Notes: generated by a model not told the origin, from the letters alone. Positions 1 through 11,179 are shown, counted from the stretch's first letter. The stretch is 21,751 nucleotides of DNA from Collybiopsis luxurians FD-317 M1 (GCA_000827265.1 KN834780.1:363369-385119), one strand, 5' to 3'. Made by a program: numbers and translations.

Positions 1-99
1 GCTTGTATGAAATGTGGTCAGACTGAAGGCTGCAGAGGGGCTAATGGGACATTGGCAGCAGAAGTGGAGGGAAAACATAGAATTGTAGATCTATATTAG
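1..99 (+). CDS. Partial open frame entering from the left edge (unknown)
   Basis: Frame 1 is open from the first base to a TAG at 97-99, giving 32 residues. It begins with a Cys-x-x-Cys-Gly pair followed by another Cys (residues 2, 5 and 11), which loosely resembles a zinc knuckle, and ends in a mixed polar tail. It could be the 3' end of a gene lying mostly outside the window, but an open run this short can occur by chance. No function is proposed. Confidence 0.2.
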   Translation, partial: ACMKCGQTEGCRGANGTLAAEVEGKHRIVDLY

Positions 100-2552
100 G
101 TATTGTGTGTACATAGTTATGACTTATTCAGTAATTATTGTCGCTATGTTAGAAGACAATTTTGATATGACTTTGAGACGTGGTAGCGGTACTGATGGAT
201 AAGTGCCCTCAGTATCTTTGACCAAGTTTACACACCATTCTCTTTCTTTCTTTCTTTTTTCCTTTCTTTTTTGAAATTTTGAGGTAAATCTACCCAGCTG
301 ATTGGAGGGAAAACCAAATTTCGCTCCCCCAAGTTTCAAAAAAAAATAAAAAGACTCCGGCCCGACAACTTTGCCATGACGTTACCATTATGGAACTTCT
401 GCTGCTCGTAGTCATTATATCAATTTTTCTTTTGCGCTTTGCGCGATAACAATATGTAGTGTATATTCAGCTTAAAGGGACTTAGGCACGCATGCACTGA
501 ATGGTAATGTCTTCACAAAGTTGTCGTGAACAAGCGCAGAATACCATTTTTTTTCTTGATTTTTCCATTCCGCACTCTGGGAGGTTACAACTCAAATAGT
601 TCAAAATCTTGCGCATTACCTTGCTCTAGATACTATAGCGTTGAAGATGCACTTCTGAGTATTGATCCCACCTGCTCAGCTAATTTCTCTTCCGCGCTTC
701 GCGCTGTTACTGGGACCGATGAGCATGAATCAAGCAGCCGTCGAGAGTGAGTTATTTTGAATATGAAAGTTTTTGATCCCAGAACCTCCAATTAGCTCTC
801 ATGTAGATAGCTCTCGAGTATACTGTACCACACACGCATTAGATGTTGCGTTCAATGTCGTGCCGTGGAAACGAAAATATTTGAATCTGCCGAACGTCCG
901 AAATGCTGCGCCTGCGTGGCTGTGAGTTGTGCCGCTGAGCTCGGCATTCGAGTTATCGCTCCTTTCTCGCCGGCGAGATCAGATGTGGATGGATTGTAGT
1001 ATGTGCACACTGGAGTGTAGCATCATCATGTCGGAAGATCACGCCTCCGCCAGCGCGAGTACAGTAGTATAGGATCAAATCAGTGCGGCAAGAGAGGTCA
1101 CAGACAATTTTCTTGTCCCAGTACAGCCTATCATCTATGACCATTGACGTTGCAGTGAGCATAAGTAACTGAGTGAGAGACAATAGGTGGCTACTCACTC
1201 TATAACTACATTGTCGCTTTGGGGCGCACCGGAACAATCGGTATTGGAATCCGAGTTTATGACAAGAATTGTCCATAATAAACCCAGGCTCATTTTTTTC
1301 AGTTCTCTGGCACACTTACTAGGCTGTCGATAGACGCATTGAGACAGTTGCACTCTAACTCAATACCTTTGCAGTACTTGAAAAAGCTACAACACAGATT
1401 GTAGGTGTAAAACTGTCAAGACAAGACTAAAATACATCTGTTTACTGATCATCATCATCTTCTCTGCTAATAGTGTACATTTAAATGTTTTCCAGTATTC
1501 CTGTATGAGTGATCCCTTTCCTGTGTCACTTGCTTGCAAGGTCTATTCTGCACCTAAATTCAAGTTTCGACTGACAGCATATATAGTATTGCTTACTTAT
1601 ACAAATTTTCTCCACTGTTTTTCCATTCACTAAAGTTGTTCATTCCTGCAGCCCATTTGTTGCACAGTGCATTGAGAAATGCTTGCAACAATGGAGTATA
1701 CAGTACTCCCAAGTGAAGAGGGTGGGTGGGTGAAGCACAGCAATGCCTTGAGCAAATCCTAGTATAGAGTTTAAGCACTTTTCAGAATGCAATTCCATCA
1801 TCATTCACTTGGGGGATGTGGGCCATTGCGCTGCGCACATGGCATCTATGAGTCTGGACACTTATACTGACATACGAGTTTGGAATACTATCACTCACCC
1901 AGAGGTCAGCCACCCTCTGGTACTTGGTCATTTTGTACCTGTTGGATCCTATGCATTCAGATACATAGTGGGAGTGTAGTAATACAAAAGAGGAGCTTCA
2001 AGTGAAGCTCTAGCCAGGGTTTGACGCTAAGTGGGTGGGAGTGATAGTTGATCAGATACCCTTTCGGGATAGCCAAAAAATGTAATTTCCTAAGGGAGAT
2101 TCTCAGGTGTTTGCCCTGTACTGCTGTTCTCTCAATGACAGGAACAGCAAGATGACAGGAAGAGAACAACAGCCAAGTGATGGAGAATAGATGTCAAGAA
2201 GTGGCAACATAGCAAAGAGAAAGAAAAAAAAAAGGTAAAAATTAAAGGGAGCAGGAGAAAGGGCAATAAGAGGGGAGGATGCATGGAGCTACATGAGAAA
2301 GCACAGAGGGAAACAGAGGAAGGAGATTGTGGAAAGTCACACAAATAACACAAGTCACAAACAGTGACAAGTCCAAATATGGGGATAAAATTCAATATAT
2401 CGAGCTATGAAAGACCGTGGGAAAATGGTCAAGTCCCCTGGCAAGACGATTCCTCCGTTACATTCCGGACTCGTAACATTTAATCTACACAAACATTGCC
2501 AAACAAGGTGTTGACCAACGGAGTGGTCCTTGTTGTCTATCCACGTACATAT
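100..2552. other. Gene-free stretch
   Basis: No convincing gene is seen here. The longer open frames lack an ATG start (for example 953-1315 minus and 526-750 plus begin at GTG) and resemble nothing I know. Contents are a pyrimidine-rich tract at 239-271 (TTTC runs), two similar GCGC-rich hairpins at 432-450 and 691-710, and a purine-rich stretch at about 2150-2340. A frame on the minus strand from about 1593 to 1850, with a single stop, may be a decayed coding remnant, but it is not recognisable. Confidence 0.5.
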
Positions 2553-3728
2553 CTACTGTGAGAGGAGTTTACGTTCGGCTTCACTTGGAAGAAATATCGC
2601 ATCAGGAACAAGAGATCCATCATATCCTTTGGTCTTGATCCAAGTCTCCAGTGTAAATCCAGTTGGATTAACCTTTCTAATCCATTCCATATCCCTGGTC
2701 AAGAGGTTGTCCCGCCAGACACTGTACATGGCCGAAAACATACCCTTAATCTGCGGAGGGAAGCCAGGACGCTTGGCCCAATATTCTTCCATGGATATAT
2801 GTTTGCGGACAGCAGGAATGCCTGTCACACGCGCAAAGATTTCGACGACTTGATCAATCGACAGTATTTCCGTCGCAATCTTTAGTTCCTGGCCTGATGT
2901 TTCGGGGAGATGGTCAAAGGTATAACGAGTCCACCAGGCGATGTCGTCGAGACTAATCATGGGGATCAGACCGTCCTTGGTAGGAATGTCAAAGACTATT
3001 GCGCCGTTTTCACGCTGGGAGTGAGGCCCTAACATTGGCTGTAGATGATTGAGAAAAAAAAACGCGGTATGGAGCACAAGGAACGTACGCCGGCAAGATT
3101 TTCAATGTATGGACCAGTCGTGAGGACTGTCCATGCAAAAGCTTTGCCACTGGGATCCGAGTTTTGAGCTCGCAGGAAGTCGTTAAAGATGCCTTTTGCG
3201 TTCATGTGGGGAGCACTATACTGTGGATCGTATCCACCAAACTTTGTGCGTATCAGCACCTGAGAGGATCAATCACAAAAAACTCCGAAGATCGAACCTT
3301 GTAGCCATAATCGAGACTGCTCCAAATGAAATGCCTCATTTGTGGTACGCGATGGGCTTGTTCAAACATTTTAATGGCAGCATAAATTTCACCTTGCTCT
3401 CCGACTGCAGATGTATCCGTGTTTGCGAATATACCGTAGCATCCTTCCATAGCGGAAGCCAGTGTGCTCATGTCATCGAAGCTGCCTAAAAATTCAGGAT
3501 TAACTTCAGAGCTAAGCCTATTGTAGCGATAGTAAAAAAGTGACCTTTAAAAAGTTCGACGCCTGGCAGCGAGGCCAGAATTTGTGCCTTCTTACTTGTT
3601 GGATCCCGAGTCAATGCTCGAACTGAGTACGGGGAAGGGTTTCCGGCTTTATCGGAGGCGAGAAGCGCCACGACGACTGCGATACCTTGAGAGCCAGTTG
3701 CACCAATGACCAATATTTTCTTGGACAT
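2553..3728 (-). CDS. NmrA-like NAD(P)-binding family protein
   Basis: Four exons on the minus strand: 3728-3545, 3485-3298, 3241-3089 and 3038-2553, giving about 336 aa, normal for fungal NmrA-like proteins. The ATG start is followed at once by a Rossmann beta strand and the dinucleotide-binding motif GATGSQG (residues 9-15). A basic RALTRDPTSKKA segment follows, as expected for NADP-type NmrA folds. Later blocks also fit the family: HFIWSSLDYGYK, a GGYDPQY stretch, LTTGPYIENLAG and the PMISLDDIAWW segment. Family members are atypical short-chain dehydrogenases, many acting as redox sensors or transcriptional co-regulators; the substrate of this one cannot be inferred. Introns are 59, 56 and 50 nt. 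The second intron may instead end at a CAG 18 nt earlier (38 nt long), adding six residues. A TTTAAAAAG TATA-like element lies about 42 nt upstream of the start. The start and family call are firm; exact splicing of intron 2 is not. Confidence 0.9.
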
Positions 3729-5595
3729 ACTTTTCGAGGAATAAAGATTGTCTTGCGATAAAGGCGTGCTTTTTAAATGACCAACGGGTATCTTAGTAAT
3801 CTACTCGAATGAGTAATCTGCTTGAATTATTACGAGATTGAATATCAATGTTAAATCAACGTAGAGGTCGGGCATCGAGCGTCCCTCCGAACTCGTGTCC
3901 AAGCTCTTCTGCTTATCTTGCTTACTTTACAAAGTGAAATTTGCCTATGTCCTAAAATGACCAGGGTTACATGTAGTCCCGATGAATCAGACTGTGTATG
4001 CTAGTGTACTTATCGAAATCAAATGCAAATGACAAAGATTTCGGAGGTTCCATGCAGTTCATCACGCTTCACTGTCAAAGCACTGCAGCCATCTCTCGGT
4101 CCTCCTCAGAACTGAAATCGCATTCTCTAAGTCTCCGATGATCAATTTACCGCTTCAGAGTATGCCACAGCAAGGACAGCTTCCCTTAAACTTTTTCGGC
4201 CTAGTTACGGCCATACTGTATTCCAGTCAGCTGTTCAAGGCTCTACTTCTCGTCTCGCCACCATCATCCTTCTCGCCTCCCGCCGTAAAATTTTCATATC
4301 TCCTCATCCGACATATCCTCAATATAGTGTCCCTGTCGAGATTTCTATTGTTTGACACAAGTGTTGATATGCATCAGAAGTGAAGTTGTACTTGCATTAG
4401 TATGGATGAGTTTATGCGCGCAGATGATGAAAAATTCTGAAAAGAGATTTAACGGACCTATGTTCCTGTGTCCAGGCACCACTGACCAGCACCACAATCA
4501 TTGCAATTGACCATCAGTTTTCTGTGGAAGAGCATAATGTTCTAGTGAGTTAGTACGGGTATTACTTCTCACAAACCAACCACTTGTATCAAGAATTATC
4601 AGTGGCCAGTGTAAGTTTTTATCCACACCGGCTTGCCATCTATGGCTCCATTACCTCCTACAGTTAAAGACCAGCTGCTTGTCAGTGATCACCTATTTAT
4701 ACAATGTTGTACCATTTGTATGACACCACCTGGAAGCTGTGTGCCGGCTACAACAGGTAGATATCATTCAAGTGTATTGAATAAAGTACTCTACTAGTAG
4801 CACGATAAGTCTTATCCATAATGAGTACCTGAGCTGCCAGGCAGATGCCGAAAGAGGGGTGATTTTTGATGTAAATGAGCTCACTCTGTTATACGAGATT
4901 TTGGTAAAACTAAGAAATTTTAGAAATCCAAAAATATTCAGAGAGTTTCCAAAATAGTCGGGGGATTTTATCCACCGGAGCCTTTGTCTAAAACTCAGAT
5001 TCTGCACCAATATCGTTGAATATTGATCTGTTATAGTATAAAATGCTGGTCTCTGATTGCCATACTTCCCCGTATGGTAGGAAAAAAAGATGAACTGGGT
5101 CAGCGTAAAAGATGAGTAAGCTGGCCAAAAAGCTGTAAAGTTCAATGGCGCTCCGATATCAAGCGTAGTTTCAACGACAGACGTGAATCAAGAGCGGATT
5201 GAATGGTGTCATTGGTGTTGATCGGGAGCTGTCAAGTTTCAACATGGTGGCCAGAAGCTATCGTGGGTCAGGGTGCGCAGTGGCGCCTCTGAGCTGTGAG
5301 GCTCGGAATGATGAGTGTAAAATAAGTAACTGTCTGAGTAATCTACGAATAATTATTACTAAGCTCTGTATCAGAGTTGCTAGTTCCTCGGATCACAAAA
5401 GAGACAAAGGGCGCTGAGTTATAACAATTAGTACTAGGGGGCGGGAAGGCGCAGCAGTGGCTAGTTGTACTCCGTTCGCCTCTGGGATTTCCACGAGAGG
5501 GTGTCTTTGGGGGGTATTGTAGCTTCACATTCTGATCATTGTTTCTGCGCGCCCCTTCTCTACCTACGATACGGTCTACAAGTTATTGTACTCTA
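3729..5595. other. Intergenic stretch without a recognisable gene
   Basis: Upstream region of the NmrA-like gene and downstream region of the secreted His/Cys protein gene. An ATG-initiated frame at 4138-4383 (+, 81 aa, hydrophobic) and a longer minus frame at 4768-5145 without an ATG are the only sizeable frames, and neither is recognisable. A short minus-strand stretch near 4610-4680 reads like a DDE transposase core (GAIDGKPVWIK), possibly a transposon remnant. I see no RNA gene. Confidence 0.45.
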
Positions 5596-6253
5596 CTACG
5601 ATGGTACAGTCACATCTACATTCCAAACTTTCTTGGTCACTGCCGCATAATCCTTCCTATACTTCTCGATAAATTTTGGCGGCACGTCAAAGATGAATTT
5701 CCCCTTTTCCAAAAACTCTAAGCACGCCTTCACAAAGTCCATACAATTTCCTCCCGGTGCTATTGCGCCTTTTGTCCAAGGTATTTGCACCATCTCAACG
5801 ACAATATCTTCCAATTTTCCCATGCTCTCAAACATCGCCTCGCAACCGAGGTCGACGGAAGCCCAATTGGGATCCTTGGCTTCAAAGTAGTTTTTGAGAT
5901 ACGTCGATGGTTTGAGAGGTTTTTTGGGATCATGGGAGATTTGTTTGGTGTGGAGGTTGTAGGTGTTGTTGAGATTGAGAACCCAATGTTCGATCTCCGA
6001 ATTTTGATGGCCTATCCATAATTGCACGGGTATTTGAATTCCCTCACCTATTAAAGGAAGGTAATAAATTGCTGTAACGAATTGTATCAGCATAGAACTC
6101 ACGTCGCTGTTCATGCCATAACAAGGTGACGTTCCGAGAACCAATGGGTTTGACAAACGGTGATGCTTGGACGACTACATGCAGACTGGCCCAAAAGAAG
6201 AATGTGAAGTAAAGACGAAACGGCGTAAGAGATGCCATGTTTGTGCTTTCCAT
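5596..6253 (-). CDS. Secreted protein with HW...NCxxFV motifs, putative permuted papain-like fold
   Basis: Two exons (6253-6103 and 6047-5596) separated by a 55-nt intron with a GTGAGT donor, a TGCTGAT-type branch site and an AATAG acceptor; the product is 200 aa. The first 30 residues form a signal peptide with a Phe-rich hydrophobic core and likely cleavage after VVVQA. A second in-frame ATG (Met6) would give an equally good signal. The mature part has a His-Trp pair (residues 71-72, EIEHWVLNLN) on a predicted beta strand, and an Asn-Cys-Met-Asp-Phe-Val helix start (151-156). This order (His first, then NCxxF(V)) is the layout of LRAT, PPPDE and related permuted NlpC/P60 proteins, so Cys152 and His71 may be a catalytic pair. 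There is one NxT sequon near residue 41 and another at 78. It could equally be a fungal domain of unknown function with no enzymatic role. The gene structure is well supported; the fold is inference. Confidence 0.72.
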
Positions 6254-6646
6254 GCAATTTTTGGGACCAAGGATGATAAGCTACCGGTGGATTAATGTGG
6301 AATGGAAAAGCCTCCTGCTATAGGCAAATGCAAAGTGCGCGTACCGGACCAGCCGTTTAGAGTCGACTATTTCTCCTCCCTTTAGTATATATGCATATTG
6401 TAACATTTGCAAATATATTTTCATAGGTTTTATTGTCCCACCCTGCGGCGGGCGAGGGAAGAACGATTCCAGCGATGATTATGCTTCGTTCCTGAAGTAA
6501 GAGAGAGGAGTGTACACGATGATACTCGAACCCTCAGGACGGACCAGGCTGCCGCTTATATTTACCCTAGCTGATAGCCTTGTTCAATCGAAGGTGGACA
6601 GTACTTGCTGAGTTGAGTCGATGGCTATGAGATAAGATAAGATTAC
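6254..6646. promoter_or_regulatory. Divergent promoter between the secreted protein gene and EFL1
   Basis: This 393-bp region separates two head-to-head genes. AT-rich TATA-like stretches occur near 6382-6400 and 6407-6420. Close to the EFL1 start there is a GATA cluster, two overlapping AGATAAG sites at 6630-6641. A five-codon upstream frame, ATGGCTATGAGATAA (6621-6635), overlaps the cluster; it would be an upstream ORF if transcription starts above it. A block near 6520-6540 that looks like a tRNA T-loop (GGGTTCGAG on the minus strand) does not fold as a tRNA. Confidence 0.4.
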
Positions 6647-7034
6647 ATGCGGTCCCGCCGGTTCGGTTGCGGTTCCGCAATCGCGAGTCGAAGGGCGCTT
6701 ATCCGATTCCTCAACTTTTCACGAACGGCGACGACGACTCCGAGCACGATGGCAGCCTCCCCATCTCCAAACCCCTCCGAACTCACTCAGAACACCCTCC
6801 TCATCCGAAATCTCACAACTCTCGGACATGTCGACCACGGAAAGACCACGCTCATGGATTCGCTTCTAGCTTCAAATAATATTATTTCCTCGAGGATGGC
6901 TGGCAAAATACGGTACATGGACTCGAGGGAAGATGAACAGGAACGAGGCATTACTATGGAAGCCAGTGCTGTGGGATTGAAATACCGAATCAAAGCGCAA
7001 ACTGGCGATGGGGCAACGAGCTATATTCTGAATA

Positions 7035-7065
<31 letters not shown>

Positions 7066-10000
7066 GAGCGAAGTTTCCTCGTCTTCCCGATTATGCGATG
7101 GTGCACTGGTTCTTGTAGATGTTATAGAAGGAGTATCAACGCAAACTAGAAATGTTCTTCGTCAGGCGTACCAGGATCAGCTTACGCCTGTTTTGGTGCT
7201 GAATAAAGTGGATAGGATGATCACAGAAGTCAAGTTTACGCCGGAAGAGGCGTATGAGAGGTTGAGTAGGGTGATTGAGGATGTGAATGTTGTTATGGGA
7301 GATTTATGGGGCGGAGAGAGGATGAAGAGGGCAGATTTAGAAGGCGACGATGAAAAGGCTCAAGATAGAATGCAGGAAGGTAATGGGGATGCCGATGAAG
7401 ACGATTCTTCGATATACTTTGATCCAACCAAGGGGAACGTGATATTCGCGTCCGCCATCGACGGATGGGGGTTTAGACCATCTCATTTTGCTAGAATATT
7501 CGCCAAAAAACTGTTTGCGGATCAGCTGAAGGAAGGTAAACTGACGAATGAAGGTTTGAGGGAAAAGGAAGAGAGTTTGAAGAAAGTTATGTGGGGTGAA
7601 TGGTATTTCGAACCAAAGACGAGGAGGGTGGGGATAAATTCTTCGTTGCTGCTGGAGTTTCTGACATCTTTCTATACAGGTTGTGGGCCCAAAAGGCAAA
7701 AAACCAGGCATGAAGCCTCTATTTGTACAGATCGTACTAGACAATTTATGGAAAGTCTATGATGCTGTCGTGGGGAACCCGTAAGATTATGTCGCATTCT
7801 TAATACCATCCAGCTACTCATTGTTCTATCTAGCGACCCCGATAAAGTTCTCAAGATCATCTCAACTCTTTCTCTCACTTTACCTCCCCGGGAGCTCAAG
7901 TCCCTCTCCAACCTTACCTCTCCCTCGTCGTCCACCGACGCTAATAACCCACAAGCGACATACAGTAAACACTTGTTATCCCTAATCTTCTCATCATGGC
8001 TGCCTCTCTCTACTTGTATCGTGCAAACTGTGATCGATATTGTCCCCCCACCAGGCGCCGCCCAGGGAAGGCGGATGGGGAGGATGTTGGGCATCGAATC
8101 ATCGAACCCGACTTCCGAGCCTGCTTCATCCAGTTCATCCGGTTCTGGAGCCGATACGAGCTCATTACTATATCATCACCTGTACACGGCCTCTCCCTCG
8201 TCTTCTGTTCCGGTATGCGCGTATGTTTCCAAGATGTTTGCCGTACGCAAGGGCGACCTGCCGGAAGAGAAGGAAAGGGCTCGGACGGAGAAGCTGAAGG
8301 ATGCCAAAGTAGAAAGAGAGAGGAGAGATAGAGAGCGGGCTGCCGCTATGAACACGAGTCTAGGCGGAGGTGTCGATTCCGAGGCGGAGCGTGGATCCGC
8401 TGCGCTTACGGATGGTCAGAATGCCGTCGAAGAGAAGACAGAGACGGAGACGGAGACGGAGACGAAAGAAAATGGAGGTGGTAAAGGGCAAGACGACGCG
8501 GATGATGATGTCCTTTTGGGCTTTGCACGCATTTACTCTGGGACCCTTGGCGTTGGGGAGCAGGTGTTGGTGCTGCTACCCAAATTTAACCCGGCGCTTG
8601 AGGCATCTTCGACGTCACAAACGGCTGTAACGAATGCTACCTCTGACATGGCGTCGTTATCCCTGGGTGGAACTGTCTCGTCGTCGTCTCCCGACGTTTC
8701 AAACACGTCTGTACACCCATCCAATGCATCGTACACCCTCGGTCTATCGCCCACCCCGGTAACCATCCAATCGCTCTATCTAATGATGGGCCGTGAACTA
8801 CTCCCCGCTAAGCGAGTGAGCGCGGGGCAGATCTTTGCTGTTAGGTTGGCATATGGGTCCTCTTCGTCGCCAGCAGCAACACCACCTGTTGCTTCAGTTG
8901 CTGTGGGTGAAGATGGCGCAGCCGGGGAGGAAAATGGTATCGCTGGTATGGCTAAGGCGGTCGCTACGGAGCTGACAAAGGACGGTGAGGAGATCGTTGC
9001 CTGGAGGAGCGGGACGATTGTAAGGCCCGGTTTGTCTGCAGAGGAAGAGGGTGAGCGAGGGAAGGGAGCTGGTAGTGGGAAAAAGGAGCAGTGGATGGTT
9101 AACCTTGGGAGAGTGAATCAAATCGTAAGTTGCTCTCTTTTTCTTTTTTTTTTTTTCTTTTCATTGGACCTCAACGCTATTTCTTCCCTCTATAGGCTCC
9201 TCCAATAGTCCGCGTCGCTCTCCTGCCCGCTCACCCGGGTGACCTTCCAGCCGTTCTCCGCGGCCTCAAGATCCTCGAACAAGCCGACCCATGTGTCGAG
9301 GCGTTCCAAATGGTCGGCGGAGAGTGGGTTATTGGTGGAGCGGGGGAGTTGCATTTGGAGAGATGTTTGAAGGACTTGAGGGAACGTTATGCGAAGGTGG
9401 AAATACACGCGAGTAAACCGATTGTACCGTTTAGGGAGACGGCTGTTAGGGAGATAAGTTCAGGTATGGGTGTTTTTTCTATTCGAACCCTTTCACTTAC
9501 CTACGTACTTGTCCTTCAGATCCACAGCAATCGGGTGCAGGTCAGGCCTCTGCCCAACAGCGACAGCAACATCAGCAGCAGAAACAGTTCCAAGCGCAAT
9601 TCGGTACGGCTTCGACGGGTGGGCCGACAGGTTGCGTATTTCCTTTTCCCTATGGTTGTTGTGTTACTGACTTGACATTCTTTCCCGCCGTGTTTAGGAA
9701 CGATATCGTCGTCATCGTCTCCGCAACCGAACGGTATCATCCAATTCACCCTCCGAGCCGTCCCTCTCCCATATGATATACGCGAATTTTTGGCTGGGAA
9801 GAGACGCAGGGGCGTGCTGGGTCGGCTGAAGCGGCTCCAAGCTCAACAAAACAAGGGAAAAGAAAAGGAGAACAGCAAGCCCGAGCCGCAATCACTGATA
9901 TTGTCAGATGAAGAACGGGCTTTCTGGGCCGAATTCACTTCGGTCTGTGAGAAGGCGGCGAGCAAGAATTCGCAGCGTAAGGAAGGGGAAAGAGATAAGG

Positions 10001-11075
10001 AGGCGTTCCTTTGGAAGGATTTGGCGGAACGTGTGTGGGCTTTTGGGCCGTTGGGTTCGGCTCGAGGACTTGGTGCTGCTGCGAATGAAGATGACGGTGC
10101 AGACTTGAACGACCTGGATGGCGATGATGAATCAGAATTTGTTGGTGGGATGGACGCGTACGGGGCAGGTTGCGTGCTTGTTGATTCACGCGGCCCTTCC
10201 TCAATCTCAACCGCGGAAAGTGGAGGGGACAAGTTCGACCCGCTTCCGTACATCCTTTCCGGCTTTCACCTCGCCGTTCGTCAGGGACCATTATGCGCTG
10301 AGCCTGTTGAAGGTTTAGCGTATTTTGTTCAACGTGTAGATGTTGATTGGGAGAGGTTGACGGTGGAAATTGGTGAGTATAGCTGAATGTGTCTTTTCGA
10401 TATCCTCACTCGAGCACTCTTCTGCAGAACAAAATCGCCTTTCGCAAACGACTGGCTCGCTCATTTCCGCTTTTCGTGATGCATGTCAGAGTGCATTGTT
10501 GGAATGGAGTCCGAGGTTGATGTTGGCGATGTATAGTTGTGATATTCAATGTAGCAGTGAGCATCCGTTTTTCTTTGCATCCTTTTCAAGTCATTCTTGT
10601 TTACCCCTGTTTGATTTTCAGCCGACGTCCTAGGGCGAGTGTATGCCGTCGTTTCGAAACGCAAAGGTAGAATTGTTGCTGAAGAAATGAATGAGGGAAC
10701 GTCATTCTTCACTATTACCGCTCGACTACCGGTAGTTGAAAGCTTTGGTTTTGCGGATGAGTTGAGGAAGAGGACTAGTGGTGCCGCAGGAGCGATGTTG
10801 GTTTTCAGTGGGTACGTGTGCTTAGTCCTTTGGGCGAGCTGTGCCCTTTTTTTCTGATCGATGTTGATGCGCTCGATTTTCACAGTTACGACCTCCTTCC
10901 TCTCTCTCCATTTTGGGTTCCGACTACGACTGAAGAACTTGAAGACCTCGGCGTTACGGCCGACCGAGCGAACGAGGCGAAAGCGTATATGGATGCAGTG
11001 CGGGAGAGGAAGGGTATGTTTGTTGATAGGAAGATTGTCGAACATGCGGAGAAGCAGAGAACGTTAAAGAAGTAG
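6647..11075 (+). CDS. EFL1: EFL1/Ria1-type 60S ribosome-maturation GTPase
   Basis: A cytoplasmic EF-2-like GTPase that, with SBDS/Sdo1, releases eIF6/Tif6 from pre-60S subunits. Nine exons: 6647-7627, 7680-7780, 7834-9124, 9196-9463, 9520-9630, 9698-10372, 10428-10556, 10622-10811 and 10886-11075; reading frames join cleanly. From the likely ATG at 6749 the protein has 1277 aa, longer than human or yeast EFL1 (about 1110-1120) because of inserts; the ATG at 6647 adds 34. Numbering from 6749: G1 GHVDHGKT (26-33), RGITM (66-70), DTPGHVDF (98-105), NKVD (152-155), SAIDGWGF (235-242). EFL1-specific signs are the [17 protein letters not shown] block, a charged insert in domain II with a Thr-Glu repeat, [30 protein letters not shown] (804-812) and [14 protein letters not shown] in exon 8. 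Intron 1 has an unusual GTGGGG donor, and intron 5 has two possible donors (9604 or 9631). The Ala of the usual AHVDHGK is Gly here. Confidence 0.95.
8441..8464 (+). repeat. GAGACG hexanucleotide repeat inside EFL1
   Basis: Four perfect tandem GAGACG units, preceded by one variant GAGACA-like unit, encode an alternating Glu-Thr run in the low-complexity insert of EFL1 domain II. The reading frame is kept because the unit is two codons. It is likely length-polymorphic between strains. Confidence 0.85.
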
Positions 11076-11173
11076 TTCTAGGGTATACATCTCTAATGTT
11101 TCTTTGTGACCTGTTTGTTGGGTGCAACGATTTCTAAACCTATGTCTCGAACTTTTGAATTGAGTCGAAGAGG

Positions 11174-11179
11174 TTTATT
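11174..11179 (-). terminator. AATAAA polyadenylation signal of the kinase-like gene
   Basis: On the minus strand a canonical AATAAA lies about 30 nt beyond the stop codon of the kinase-like gene. It falls inside the 133-bp gap between the convergent stop codons of that gene and EFL1, so the two transcripts probably overlap at their 3' ends. Confidence 0.45.

Noticed and set aside
526..750. 74-aa plus-strand frame with a hydrophobic start
   Set aside because: The start is GTG, which fungi do not normally use, and no convincing further exon was found.
953..1315. 120-aa minus-strand frame
   Set aside because: It begins at GTG, has no recognisable domain, and is not extended by convincing splice sites.
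2132..2395. 87-aa hydrophobic minus-strand frame
   Set aside because: It is the complement of a purine-rich tract, lacks an ATG, and looks like low complexity.
4138..4383. 81-aa ATG-initiated plus frame
   Set aside because: Hydrophobic but unlike any family I know, with no splice partners; of a length expected by chance.
4768..5145. 125-aa minus frame
   Set aside because: No ATG at its start and no recognisable motif.
6500..6560. tRNA-like GGGTTCGAG T-loop on the minus strand
   Set aside because: The T stem does not pair, and no anticodon or acceptor stem can be drawn around it.
9843..10291. Long minus-strand frames inside EFL1 exon 6
   Set aside because: They are shadows of the coding strand, rich in Ser, Pro and Arg.
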